Position numbers and translations under genes: made by a program. From an uncultured Flavobacterium sp. (GTDB lineage: Bacteria; Bacteroidota; Bacteroidia; Flavobacteriales; Flavobacteriaceae), in NCBI RefSeq assembly GCF_951805225.1, contig NZ_OX638201.1, forward strand, positions 3,286,001-3,350,000: a stretch of 64,000 nucleotides of DNA, given 5' to 3'. Every line of letters begins with the position of its first letter. Positions within the stretch are counted from its first letter, which is position 1. Shown piece after piece: positions 35,381-45,319 of this stretch. A model generated the notes under the pieces. It was not told the origin of the DNA, ran no database searches, and saw only the letters and a list, made by a program, of their open reading frames with translations.

Positions 35381-37615
35381 TTATAAAACCAACAAACCAA
35401 ATTCGCGCAATATATTAATTGGTTTTGAATACCAGAACAATTCAAAATCATCTAAACTGGTTTCAAAATCGGCTTTTACTTCTTGAAAAGTATAGTTTTT
35501 AGCATTCGAAATTGTGATTTTAGTCAAAATATCAACAAGCCATTCGCCTTCTTCTTTATTGGTTTGAATGTTGAAACTTTCCTTTTTATCATGAAAAGTA
35601 AAAGTCATCATTTCCCACGTTCTTCCTTTTTTAGATTTTGTAAAATGTTCTACAGAAGGTTTTCCGCCTAACCAAACTACTTTTGCATTTGGTTTTGTAT
35701 TAAAGTCATTTCCTTCTTCGAGTGCATTAAAAATAAAATCGGGATCAATTTTCGTCTTCGGAATTTTAAAGTCGAACCAATCTTGCAATTCATAATCAAA
35801 ACAAATTCCGTGCATGAAATTGAAGAGTGATTTCTTTAATCCAAAGCTGAATTTATCGTGATTGATTCCTGTAGAATCGGTATAATCAATATCGTTGTTT
35901 GCAAAAGTTCCAATTGCTTCGGTTTTTTTTGTGACTCCAAATTTCTCCGGATATAAACCAACGGGACTATGCGCCGTCATCGCAAATTGATGCCAGAAAC
36001 CTGATTGCAAAATTCCGGCTTCAAACAATTGACGCACCATTTCGAGACTGTCAACGGTTTCCTGAATCGTTTGTGTTGGATATCCGTACATTAAATAGGC
36101 ATGAACCATTATTCCGGCTTCAGTAAAATTTCGGGTAACTTTTGCAACTTGTTCTACGGTTACGCCTTTGTCTATTAATTTTAATAATCGATCAGAAGCT
36201 ACTTCTAAACCACCAGAAACGGCAATACAACCCGAAGCTTTCAATAAAAGACATAAATCTTTAGAGAAACTTTTTTCAAATCGAATGTTTGTCCACCAGG
36301 TTACAGCAAGTTTTCGACGCAAAATTTCTAAAGCCAAAGCACGCATCAAAGCTGGAGGAGCTGCTTCGTCTACAAAATGAAAGCCATTTTGACCGGTTTG
36401 CTGCATCATATCTTCCATTCTATCACACAATAAATTGGCGGCAACGGGTTCGTAAACTTTTATATAATCTAATGAAATATCGCAAAAAGTACATTTTCCC
36501 CAATAGCAACCGTGCGCCATTGTGAGTTTATTCCAGCGGCCGTCGCTCCACATTCTGTGCATTGGATTCACAATTTCAATTACCGAAATATATTTATCCA
36601 AAGGCAAATCTGAGTAATCTGGCGTTCCTACATAAGCTTGTTTGTAATCGTGCTTTAAGGAATTGTTTTTGTAAACAACTTTTCCGTCTTCTAAAAGAAA
36701 AGTTCTTTTGTAACGCTTCTCGTCTCTCGACTCCGCTCGGGATGACAAATTTTCAACAAGTTCTTCTATCGGAACTTCTCCGTCATCTAAAGTAATAAAA
36801 TCGAAAAATTCAAAAACACGTGCGTCAGAAAGCGAACGTAATTCGGTATTTGGAAAACCTCCTCCCATCGAAATTTTGATTTCGGGATGGTTTTGTTTTA
36901 TCCATTGTGCGCATCGAAAAGCGCTATATAAATTCCCCGGAAAGGGAACAGAAATTAAAAATAATGTCGGTTTTACTGCTTCAATTTTCTCTTTTAAAAG
37001 TGAAATTAAAATCAAATCGATATAAGTCGGTTTTTGCTGTAAAGCTTCGTATAATTCATCAAACGAATTGGCACTTCGACCTAAACGTTCGGCATATCGG
37101 CTAAAGCCAAAATTTTCATCGACACATTCTACAATAAAATCCGAAATATCTTCAAGATATAAAGTTGCTAGATGTTTGGCTTTGTCTTGCGTTCCCATTG
37201 TTCCGAAAGCCCAATCCAATTCTTCTAATTGTGCAAATCGAGAAGCTTCGGGCAGAAAATCTTCCTGACAAATTTGTAATGCCAATGTTGGATTTTTTCC
37301 TTGCAAAAACTGAATTACAGCATCAATAGTCTTGATGTATTCGTCTTGTAAAGCAAAAATACGTTTGGAGTTATCTGAAACCTCATCCTTCGACTCCGCT
37401 CTGGATGACAAATTCTCAATAAATTTCTCGGCATAAAGAAACAAATCAATCAATCCTTTCTTCGAAAACAATTCCAATATCACATCTATACCTAAATCAG
37501 CCTGTACCGATTCGATATTTTTAGTGTTTAGAAATCCTTTTATATACGCTGTCGCTGGATAAGGCGTATTCAGTTGCGTAAAAGGAGGCGTAACGACGAA
37601 GAGTTTGGTTTTCAA
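35381..37615 (-). CDS. B12-binding-domain radical SAM protein with two repeat-derived inserts
   Basis: This 744-residue protein has an N-terminal cobalamin-binding-like region (about 1-300: LFVVTPPFTQLNTPYPA, LISVPFPGNLYSAFRCA, SMGGGFPNTELR). The radical SAM barrel follows, with the cluster motif AHGCYWGKCTFCD; the Cys spacing is C-x4-C-x2-C rather than the usual C-x3-C-x2-C. Later motifs include GGLEVASDRLLKLIDKG and AYLMYGYPTQT. Such enzymes perform methylations or ring chemistry; the substrate is unknown. Residues 67-78 (ENLSSRAESKDE) and a second stretch near residue 288 (ENLSSRAESRDE) are encoded by two copies of a dispersed palindromic repeat inserted in frame (37382-37417 and 36719-36754). 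The start ATG at 37615 begins at the first conserved strand. Confidence 0.8.
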   Translation of the reverse strand: MKTKLFVVTPPFTQLNTPYPATAYIKGFLNTKNIESVQADLGIDVILELFSKKGLIDLFLYAEKFIENLSSRAESKDEVSDNSKRIFALQDEYIKTIDAVIQFLQGKNPTLALQICQEDFLPEASRFAQLEELDWAFGTMGTQDKAKHLATLYLEDISDFIVECVDENFGFSRYAERLGRSANSFDELYEALQQKPTYIDLILISLLKEKIEAVKPTLFLISVPFPGNLYSAFRCAQWIKQNHPEIKISMGGGFPNTELRSLSDARVFEFFDFITLDDGEVPIEELVENLSSRAESRDEKRYKRTFLLEDGKVVYKNNSLKHDYKQAYVGTPDYSDLPLDKYISVIEIVNPMHRMWSDGRWNKLTMAHGCYWGKCTFCDISLDYIKVYEPVAANLLCDRMEDMMQQTGQNGFHFVDEAAPPALMRALALEILRRKLAVTWWTNIRFEKSFSKDLCLLLKASGCIAVSGGLEVASDRLLKLIDKGVTVEQVAKVTRNFTEAGIMVHAYLMYGYPTQTIQETVDSLEMVRQLFEAGILQSGFWHQFAMTAHSPVGLYPEKFGVTKKTEAIGTFANNDIDYTDSTGINHDKFSFGLKKSLFNFMHGICFDYELQDWFDFKIPKTKIDPDFIFNALEEGNDFNTKPNAKVVWLGGKPSVEHFTKSKKGRTWEMMTFTFHDKKESFNIQTNKEEGEWLVDILTKITISNAKNYTFQEVKADFETSLDDFELFWYSKPINILREFGLLVL
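36719..36754 (-). repeat. Dispersed repeat inserted in frame in the radical SAM gene, copy B
   Basis: On the minus strand it reads AATTTGTCATCCCGAGCGGA followed by GTCGAGAGACGAG, and encodes ENLSSRAESRDE. It matches copy A at 37382 with only a few differences. It belongs in style to the GTCAT(C/T)(C/T)CGA palindromes seen between genes at 26671-26841. Confidence 0.7.
37382..37417 (-). repeat. Dispersed repeat inserted in frame in the radical SAM gene, copy A
   Basis: On the minus strand it reads GAGAATTTGTCATCCAGAGC followed by GGAGTCGAAGGATGAG, and encodes ENLSSRAESKDE. The same frame is used as in copy B. Confidence 0.7.
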
Positions 37616-37707
37616 AAGAAATGTTTTTGCAAAAATAAGGCATATTTAGGGACTTTTTATGAAAAGATTCAACTTGATATTTTAGTTTTCTTTTGTAGAT
37701 ATTTAAT

Positions 37708-37715
37708 TACATTTG
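37708..37715 (+). promoter_or_regulatory. -7 promoter box of the first giant T9SS gene
   Basis: TACATTTG fits TAnnTTTG. The surrounding stretch TTTTGTAGATATTTAATTAC is repeated exactly before the paralogous gene (box at 41208-41215). It lies 20 bases before the ATG, giving a very short leader. Confidence 0.55.
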
Positions 37716-37735
37716 CGATCATCCAAATAAATCCA

Positions 37736-40700
37736 ATGAAACACAAATTACTTTTATTTTTTCTGTTTTTTTCTTTTTTAATGCAAGGTCAATGTTTTGA
37801 TTGTGCAAAAAATATAGGTGGCTGGAATGGAGATGTTGCTACCGATTTAAAAAAAACAAGTGATGGTCTTTATCTTGCCAAAAATTCAGGAAATTTTGGG
37901 GATTATGCTGGTCTCTACAAATATGATTTTAATTGTAATTTAGTTTGGAAAAAAGAAATCGATAATTTTAGAATTCAAATCAGCAAGCTAACGTATGACT
38001 CTCAAGGTAACATCTATGTTTTAATAACCTGGGCCGATGCCCACAATGCTGTTGGCCCTTTCCCGATATCATTTAATGGTTTTCCTATGTATCCTGGACT
38101 AAATCTATTTAAGTTTGATAAAAATGGAAATTTAATTTGGAACCGATCAATAGGTCATGGAGCAGATTACGGAATGAGAGATATTTATATTTATAATGAT
38201 ATACTTTATATTACTGGAACATTTTATACAGACATAACCATTAACAATCAAATAAAACTTATAAATACTGTTTATACTGGAAATTATGTTTATCATGCTT
38301 TATTATTTATCGCTACATTTGATCTCAATGGAAATCTAAAAGATGCCCAGAAATTTGGTACCAGCAATGATGACTATATTAGCTCTGAGATGGATAAAAA
38401 AGGAAATTTGTATTTTTCAAGGTCAGATTATAATAACTCAAGCATTGACAAAATCGATTCCAGTCTCAATATAGTTTGGACAAAAGAAATATCTAATAAT
38501 AAGATTAAAAACGAATCTTATTTTATACCTACTCTTTTACGTTATAATTCCAATAATGATAAATTATATTTATGGGGCTCTTTTTACAAATTCGCAGATA
38601 TACTTGGAACCATTTATACAGATCCTAACACTGGATTTAATATAACACAAAGTATTCTATCAGAATTCAATGTAATTACCGGAAAACTAGAACGAATTAA
38701 ACAAATTAATAATTCTTCTACTTTAGCATTCGGTCCTTCTGCCGGAAACACAGCTTATTTAGCAGAAAAAGATAACGAACTATTTATCTTTTCAAGTTTT
38801 ACAGGTGTAATGAAATTTCCTAATAAAATTATTGAATCCAGAACTTTTAATGGAGGCGGAAACACTTATTATTACAGTGAAGAATTAGTTCTTTTTAAAG
38901 TAAACTTAAATAGTTTTGATTCTGAATTTATACTAAAATCTTCAGGAACAAGTTATTACACAAGTAGCATGTCTACTGACGCTGCTAATCCAATTTTATT
39001 TCATGGAAATGATCTTTATTTAACAGCTAGTTTCCAAAGTTCTCCATTAATAATTAATAATACTGTAATAAACAATAATAGTGGTAATAATGCTTCTGAT
39101 GTAATGTTATACAAATATAAACTTGACGCATCATCAACTGATTCGGGAGCTATCTTAGCCGAAAACACATGTTTTAATGAACCTACTAATTTCGAAGTAA
39201 AAGGAAACTTTGATTCAATACTATGGGATTTTGACGATTCAAATTCTACAACGAATAATAGCGCAACAATAAGTAATCCGAAGCATCAATTTACAGCCAT
39301 AGGAACATATAATGTTTCTGCGATAATAAAATGTGGCACTGAAACTCAAACTTTAAAGAAGGAAATTGTAATAACGAATATTCCCAAAAGCTTTACTTTA
39401 GATCCAATTACTGCATGCGAAACAACTTCTGGCACAGGAATTTCAAACTCATTTGACACTTCAAATATTAATGAAAAAATTATTGATAATCAAACAAACT
39501 TAGTGGTTGAATATAGAGATTCAAATGGGAATCTATTACAAACTCCTTTGCCAAATCCTTACACGAATACTGTAAAAAACGAAGAAACAATCAAAGTTAA
39601 AAGCTATTTTGCTAATAATCCATCCTGTTTCGCTGAAGCTGATTTGAAACTTCAGACAATTACAAAACCGGCAAATCTTTTAATTAATTCTCCACAAAAC
39701 TTCTGTATTCAACAAAATGCTACATTGAATAATATAGCTATTACTGGTCAAAATATAAAATGGTATGACGCGGCAGCTGCAGGAACACTATTACCAAATA
39801 CAACTTTACTTCAAAATAACACAACTTATTACGCTTCGCAAAGCATAAATGGTTGTGAAAGTGAAAGAGTTCCTGTGAAAATAAATATTCAAAATACTCC
39901 TCCTCCAACTGGAGATGCAAATCAGCCTTTTTGTTCTGGATCGAATCCTACTATCGCAAGTATTATGGTTACCGGAGATCTTGTAAAATGGTATGATACC
40001 GCTTCAAATGGAACACTTTTGCCAACTACAACAAATCTTCAAGACGGAAAAACATATTATGTTTCTCAAACCGTAAATAATTGCGAAAGTCAAAGATTTG
40101 CGGTCACAGTTTCCGTAAAAGATACTCCACTTGCTCCTCTTGAGTTAAACAGTCGTGCTTTCTGCAAAAGTGAAAATGCAACTTTAAACGATATCCAAAT
40201 TGACGGACAAAATTTGAAATGGTACAGTTCAAACATTGCAGCCAGTACTTTACCGAATACTACTTTACTGGAAAACAATACTACTTATTATGTTTCGCAA
40301 ACTACAGGATGTGAAAGTGAAAGAACTCCTATTTTGGTAAAAGTCAATGACACAAATTTACCAACAGCAAAAACAGAACAACCTTTCTGTATTGATCAAA
40401 ATGCTACAATTGCTGATATTAATATTCAGGGAACAGGAATCATTTGGTATGATGAAGCGATTGCAGGAAACATTTTGACAGAAACAACCTTACTTGAAAA
40501 CAAAACTTATTATGCAACGCAAACTGTAAACACTTGCGAAAGCAAACGAGTTGCTGTGTCTATAAAAATTCAAGACACTCCAAACCCAATTGCCAATTCT
40601 CCGCAAACATTTTGTATTCAAAAAAATGCTAAAATCAGCGACATTGAAATTAATGGAGAGAATATAAAATGGTTTGAAAGTCTGTCTTCTAATACTACTT

Positions 40701-41095
40701 TATCAGAAATAACTTTACTTCAAAACGGCATTACTTATTATGCTTCGCAAACAATCAACAATTGCGAAAGTGACAGAATTCCGGTAACAATAAAAATTCT
40801 TGAAGCTACTACTGGCGACTGTATTAATTTTGTTGACGAACTTCCTTTTCCAAAATTCTTTACACCAAACAATGATACTTATAATGATTATTGGACAATT
40901 GATTTTGCTTATTTAGCACCAAATACAGGAATCAAAATATTTGATCGTTATGGAAAATTAATCAAAGAATTAGTTTCGAATGGAACTTGGGACGGTACCT
41001 TTCTTGGTCAGGAATTACCCGCATCTGATTATTGGTTTTCAGTAACAAGATTAAACGGAACTGAATATCGAGGGCATTTTAGCTTAAAACGATAA
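37736..41095 (+). CDS. Giant T9SS type B (gliding-associated CTD) secreted protein with PKD and Ig repeats
   Basis: The ATG at 37736 begins a signal peptide, MKHKLLLFFLFFSFLMQGQ, and lies 20 bases after a promoter box. The longer frame from 37574 would place 54 charged residues before it and was rejected. Of 1119 residues, about 20-480 resemble a beta-propeller of NGNLIWNRSIG and GNLYFSR-type blades. A PKD domain lies at about 485-545 (WDFDDSNSTTNN, GTYNVSAIIKC). Five tandem Ig-like repeats of about 75-80 residues (about 648-1020) each show the pattern FC...A(T/K)I..I...W(Y/F)......L...T.Y(V/A)(S/T)Q....CES. The C-terminal 80 residues (FPKFFTPNNDTYNDYWTI, IKIFDRYGKLIKEL, GTEYRGHFSLKR) form a type B T9SS sorting domain. 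Likely a cell-surface or secreted adhesin; function unknown. Confidence 0.88.
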   Translation: MKHKLLLFFLFFSFLMQGQCFDCAKNIGGWNGDVATDLKKTSDGLYLAKNSGNFGDYAGLYKYDFNCNLVWKKEIDNFRIQISKLTYDSQGNIYVLITWADAHNAVGPFPISFNGFPMYPGLNLFKFDKNGNLIWNRSIGHGADYGMRDIYIYNDILYITGTFYTDITINNQIKLINTVYTGNYVYHALLFIATFDLNGNLKDAQKFGTSNDDYISSEMDKKGNLYFSRSDYNNSSIDKIDSSLNIVWTKEISNNKIKNESYFIPTLLRYNSNNDKLYLWGSFYKFADILGTIYTDPNTGFNITQSILSEFNVITGKLERIKQINNSSTLAFGPSAGNTAYLAEKDNELFIFSSFTGVMKFPNKIIESRTFNGGGNTYYYSEELVLFKVNLNSFDSEFILKSSGTSYYTSSMSTDAANPILFHGNDLYLTASFQSSPLIINNTVINNNSGNNASDVMLYKYKLDASSTDSGAILAENTCFNEPTNFEVKGNFDSILWDFDDSNSTTNNSATISNPKHQFTAIGTYNVSAIIKCGTETQTLKKEIVITNIPKSFTLDPITACETTSGTGISNSFDTSNINEKIIDNQTNLVVEYRDSNGNLLQTPLPNPYTNTVKNEETIKVKSYFANNPSCFAEADLKLQTITKPANLLINSPQNFCIQQNATLNNIAITGQNIKWYDAAAAGTLLPNTTLLQNNTTYYASQSINGCESERVPVKINIQNTPPPTGDANQPFCSGSNPTIASIMVTGDLVKWYDTASNGTLLPTTTNLQDGKTYYVSQTVNNCESQRFAVTVSVKDTPLAPLELNSRAFCKSENATLNDIQIDGQNLKWYSSNIAASTLPNTTLLENNTTYYVSQTTGCESERTPILVKVNDTNLPTAKTEQPFCIDQNATIADINIQGTGIIWYDEAIAGNILTETTLLENKTYYATQTVNTCESKRVAVSIKIQDTPNPIANSPQTFCIQKNAKISDIEINGENIKWFESLSSNTTLSEITLLQNGITYYASQTINNCESDRIPVTIKILEATTGDCINFVDELPFPKFFTPNNDTYNDYWTIDFAYLAPNTGIKIFDRYGKLIKELVSNGTWDGTFLGQELPASDYWFSVTRLNGTEYRGHFSLKR

Positions 41096-41121
41096 AAACA
41101 ATTTCATTCAAAAATTGTAAT

Positions 41122-41166
41122 AAAGCCGATTTTGATTCTTCTAAAAAAGATTCAAAATCGGCTTTC
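41122..41166 (+). terminator. Terminator after the first giant T9SS gene
   Basis: A 14-bp perfect stem, AAAGCCGATTTTGA (41122-41135) against TCAAAATCGGCTTT (41152-41165), lies 26 bases after the stop codon. Confidence 0.75.
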
Positions 41167-41207
41167 TAGTATGCAGAGTTTTAAGTTGTCTTTTGTAGAT
41201 ATTTAAT

Positions 41208-41215
41208 TACATTTG
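41208..41215 (+). promoter_or_regulatory. -7 promoter box of the second giant T9SS gene
   Basis: TACATTTG lies in the same 28-base context as the box at 37708, 20 bases before the ATG at 41236. Confidence 0.55.
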
Positions 41216-41235
41216 CGACAAGCCAAATTTTGAAA

Positions 41236-44200
41236 ATGAAACATAAATTACTTTTATTTTTTTTTATAATTACAATCCAACTATTTTCTCAAACTAAGAA
41301 CCAATCTATTGGATTTAAAGAAAATAAAGGTCAAATAATCGACCAAAAAGGAAAATCGAACTCCGCTGTAAAATATCTATTAAATTCTAATGGATTAAAT
41401 GTTCAGCTTAGAAAAAATGGTTTTTCTTATGATGTTTATGAAGTGAAGAAAACTCCAATCGTTCGTTCAGAAACTACAAAAAAGATTCCCTATAAAATTC
41501 CGGAGAAAGAAAAAGAAACCAAACCGGAATATAATTTAGACTATATTTTTCATAGAATAGACATTGACTTTGTAAATTCAAGTTCTAAAGTTGAATTAAT
41601 TGCAGAACAAAAATCGAAAGACTTCGACAATTACTATAATGTTCCCAATAAACCGGAAGGAATTATTGATGTTCATCAATACAAACAAATTACCTACAAA
41701 AATATCTATCCAAATATTGATGTTGTTTTTTCGATTCCAAATGATCCTCAAAAAACTGTCGAATATAATTTTGTTATTCATCCAAAAGGGGAAATCTCAG
41801 ACATTCAATTGAAATTTACTGGTGCTGAAACTGATTTAGTTGATAATAAAATCCAAATGAATGTTCGCTTTGGTAAAATGGAAGAAACTCTTCCAGCGAG
41901 CTGGATTGAAGAAGGAAATAGTAAAAAAGAGATTGAAGTTGGATATACTAAGATTAAGAAGAATGTTTATGGGTTTGCTTCATCGAATTCCCTAAATGGT
42001 AAAACTATTGTGATTGATCCTGTACCAACGAGACTTTGGGGGACTTTTTATGGAGATGAAACTGGAACTTCTGGTTCAAACTGGTACGAAGTTGATTTAA
42101 CAACTGATTCCCTTGGCAATGCATATGTTTCAGGATCTACAATGTCGCAAAGCCCTTCTTATGCAACTTCTGGAGCACATCAAACAAGCGGAAGCCATCC
42201 GTATATCAATTCAATTACAAATGGGATTATATTTAAGTTTGACAAAAACGGCAATAGACTATGGGGAACCTACTTTGCTGGTACACAATTTGTTTATATT
42301 TATGGCGTAAAAACTGATTCACAAAATAATATTTTAATTACAGGCTATACAGGGTCAGAAACAAATATCAGTACCGTGGGATCTTTTCAGCAAAATTTAA
42401 GAGGATCTTCAGATGCTTTCTTAGTAAAATTTGATAGTAGTGGCGTAAGGCAATGGGGAACTTATTTTGGTGGTGAAGATAGCGATTATGCAACTAAATT
42501 GGATATTGACATTAATGATAATGTTTACATTGTTGGTACAACTTCCAGTAAAACAAATATCGCTATAAATAGTAATTTTCAAACTGAATTAAGTTCTCCA
42601 GCAAGTCCCTATGGGATAAATACAGACGCGTTTATCGCAAAATTTAATACAAATGGAAATTTAGCATGGGGGACTTATGTTGGAGGGGACGGAAATGATA
42701 ATTTAAGTGCTATTACAATAAAAGATTCTTACTTAGTTGCTGGAGGGGCTACTAAAAGTACAAACAATATGGCAACTACTGGTGTTTTTCAGGAAAAACC
42801 GAACTCTATTTTTCTCGGAGATGGATACGTTTGTAAGTTTTCTTTAAACGGAGAAAGAATTTGGGGTTCTTATTATGGCGGCAGCTCACCCATGGAAGAA
42901 ATTCGATCAGTAGCAATTGATAATGACGAAAATATTTATATTGGAGGGTATACTTATAGTAGCGATAACATTACCACATCTGGAATATTTGAAGACTCAA
43001 ATGCAAATCTTTATAAAGGTTTATTAGCAAAACTAAATGCTCAAGGACAAAGAATGTGGGGTACTTACGTGGGAGACATTAACATTTCTTCAATAGTTTT
43101 TCAAAATAATTCACTTTACATTGGAGGTGGAAATATGGATTTTAGAACTGACTTAAAACTCACAACTCCCTGCTCTTATAAACCTAACCGAATTAGAACT
43201 CATTATGGATATGCGGGTAGATTTTCTAAAGAAGGACTTTTTATTTGGGGAACATATATTGGTAATGATAATACTTTAAAAATAGCTTTACATACTGACG
43301 GTGCAATTTTTGTAGCTGGATTATCAAGTTTCAATGATGATATTGCCGATGGAAGTTCTTATCAATCTAATATTTTGGGCGATAAAAATTTTTTTTTAAT
43401 GAAATTTTCTGAAGATCTTTCCTTTAAAATTCCAGAAATTTCATCAAATTCACCATTATGCATTGGCAAAACGTTAGAACTTAAAGCTTCAGGAGGAACA
43501 AATTATTCATGGACCGGACCAAACGGATTTACATCTACAGATCAAAATCCAACAATTACAAATGCAGCAGCAATTAACAGTGGTGAATATAGTTGTTTCA
43601 TTACAGGAACTGGCGGTTGTGACGATACCAAAAAAATCACTGTTGTAATAGGTGATATAGAAAAACCAATTCCTGATTTGGCGACTCTTCCAACAATAAC
43701 CGGAGATTGTCACACAACAATAAATACAATTCCAACAGCTACAGATGCTTGTGCTGGAGCAATTACAGGAATAACAACAGATCCATTATCATATAGTTTG
43801 CCCGGAACTTATACTATTGTGTGGAGTTATAATGATGGAAATGGAAACATTTCGATTCAAAATCAAACTGTTACTATTACAAGTCAACCACTTCCTAGTG
43901 CCGATACTCCGCAAACTTTCTGTAGCATTCAAAATGCTACATTGGATAATATTGCTATTACAGGACAAAATATAAAATGGTACGACGCCGCAACCGCGGG
44001 AACATTATTACCAAAAACAACTTTACTTCAAAACAATGTAACGTATTACGCTACTCAAACAATTAGCGGTTGTGAAAGCGATAGATTTGCTGTAATCGCA
44101 AAAATTGAAAATACTTTGTCTCCAACTGGAGATGCAAATCAGCCTTTTTGTTCCGGATCAAATCCAACAATCGTCGATATTATAGTTACGGGAGATCTTC

Positions 44201-45312
44201 TAAAATGGTATGATGCTGCTTCAAACGGAACACTTTTACAAAATACAACAAGTCTTCAAGACGGAAAAACATATTACGTTTCTCAAACTGCAAATAATTG
44301 CGAAAGCCAAAGATTTGCGGTAACTGTTTCGGTAAAAAACACCCCACTTGCTCCTCTTGAACTAAATAGTCGTGCTTTCTGCAAAAATGAAAATGCAACT
44401 TTAAACGATATTCAAATTGATGGACAAAATTTAAAATGGTACAGTTCAAACATTGCAGCCAGCACTTTACCGAGCACTACTTTGCTGGAAAATAATACTA
44501 CTTATTATGTTTCGCAAACTACAGGATGCGAAAGTGACAGAACTCCAATTTTGGTGAAAGTCAACGATACAAATTTACCGACAGCAAAAGCAGAACAACC
44601 TTTCTGTATTGATCAAAATGCCACAATTGCTGATATTAATATTCAGGGAACAGAAATTATTTGGTACGATGCAGCAACTGCAGGAAACATTTTGGCAGAA
44701 ACAACCTTACTTGAAAACAAAACTTATTATGCAACACAAACTTTAAACACTTGCGAAAGCAAACGATTTGCTGTGACTATAAAAATTCAAGACACCCAAA
44801 ACCCAATTGCCAACTCTCCTCAAACATTTTGTATTCAAAAAAATGCTAAAATAAACGATATAGATATTAAAGGAGAAAATATAAAATGGTTTGAAAGTCT
44901 CTCTGTTAATACTACTTTATCAGAATCAACTTTGCTACAAAACGGCATTACTTATTATGCTTCGCAAACAATAAACAATTGCGAAAGTGACAGAATTCCG
45001 GTAACGATAAAAGTTCTTGAAGCGACTACTGGCGACTGTATTAATTTTGTTGATGAGCTTCCTTTTCCAAAATTCTTTACTCCAAACAATGATTCATTTA
45101 ATGATTACTGGACAATTGATTTTGCTTATTTAGCACCAAATACAGGAATCAAAATATTTGATCGCTACGGAAAATTAATCAAAGAATTAGTTACTAATGG
45201 TGTTTGGGACGGAAACTATCTTGGCAACCCGCAACCCGCATCTGACTATTGGTTTACTGTTACGAGATTAAACGGAACTGAATATAGAGGACATTTTAGT
45301 TTGAAACGATAA
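41236..45312 (+). CDS. Giant T9SS type B secreted protein with SBBP propeller and Ig repeats
   Basis: The ATG at 41236 (MKHKLLLFFF) was preferred over a TTG at 41230. This protein has 1358 residues. After the signal peptide comes a domain (about 25-255: GFKENKGQIIDQKGKSNSAV, IDVHQYKQITYKNIYPNIDVVF) that typically precedes SBBP repeats. A propeller of repeated blades follows (about 265-730: LWGTYFAG, QWGTYFGGEDSDYATKL, AWGTYVGGDGNDN, IWGSYYGGS). Next are an Ig domain (about 740-805), a HYR-like domain (about 808-885), five Ig-like repeats (about 888-1258) and the type B sorting domain (FPKFFTPNNDSFNDYWTI to the end). The last 470 residues are nearly identical to those of the preceding gene, at DNA level too. 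Function is unknown; surface adhesion is a reasonable guess. Confidence 0.88.
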   Translation: MKHKLLLFFFIITIQLFSQTKNQSIGFKENKGQIIDQKGKSNSAVKYLLNSNGLNVQLRKNGFSYDVYEVKKTPIVRSETTKKIPYKIPEKEKETKPEYNLDYIFHRIDIDFVNSSSKVELIAEQKSKDFDNYYNVPNKPEGIIDVHQYKQITYKNIYPNIDVVFSIPNDPQKTVEYNFVIHPKGEISDIQLKFTGAETDLVDNKIQMNVRFGKMEETLPASWIEEGNSKKEIEVGYTKIKKNVYGFASSNSLNGKTIVIDPVPTRLWGTFYGDETGTSGSNWYEVDLTTDSLGNAYVSGSTMSQSPSYATSGAHQTSGSHPYINSITNGIIFKFDKNGNRLWGTYFAGTQFVYIYGVKTDSQNNILITGYTGSETNISTVGSFQQNLRGSSDAFLVKFDSSGVRQWGTYFGGEDSDYATKLDIDINDNVYIVGTTSSKTNIAINSNFQTELSSPASPYGINTDAFIAKFNTNGNLAWGTYVGGDGNDNLSAITIKDSYLVAGGATKSTNNMATTGVFQEKPNSIFLGDGYVCKFSLNGERIWGSYYGGSSPMEEIRSVAIDNDENIYIGGYTYSSDNITTSGIFEDSNANLYKGLLAKLNAQGQRMWGTYVGDINISSIVFQNNSLYIGGGNMDFRTDLKLTTPCSYKPNRIRTHYGYAGRFSKEGLFIWGTYIGNDNTLKIALHTDGAIFVAGLSSFNDDIADGSSYQSNILGDKNFFLMKFSEDLSFKIPEISSNSPLCIGKTLELKASGGTNYSWTGPNGFTSTDQNPTITNAAAINSGEYSCFITGTGGCDDTKKITVVIGDIEKPIPDLATLPTITGDCHTTINTIPTATDACAGAITGITTDPLSYSLPGTYTIVWSYNDGNGNISIQNQTVTITSQPLPSADTPQTFCSIQNATLDNIAITGQNIKWYDAATAGTLLPKTTLLQNNVTYYATQTISGCESDRFAVIAKIENTLSPTGDANQPFCSGSNPTIVDIIVTGDLLKWYDAASNGTLLQNTTSLQDGKTYYVSQTANNCESQRFAVTVSVKNTPLAPLELNSRAFCKNENATLNDIQIDGQNLKWYSSNIAASTLPSTTLLENNTTYYVSQTTGCESDRTPILVKVNDTNLPTAKAEQPFCIDQNATIADINIQGTEIIWYDAATAGNILAETTLLENKTYYATQTLNTCESKRFAVTIKIQDTQNPIANSPQTFCIQKNAKINDIDIKGENIKWFESLSVNTTLSESTLLQNGITYYASQTINNCESDRIPVTIKVLEATTGDCINFVDELPFPKFFTPNNDSFNDYWTIDFAYLAPNTGIKIFDRYGKLIKELVTNGVWDGNYLGNPQPASDYWFTVTRLNGTEYRGHFSLKR

Positions 45313-45319
45313 AAATTAA

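Noticed and set aside
37574..37735. N-terminal extension of the first giant T9SS protein by 54 residues
   Set aside because: The extension is charged, overlaps the radical SAM gene's start region, covers the promoter box at 37708 and would bury the signal peptide.
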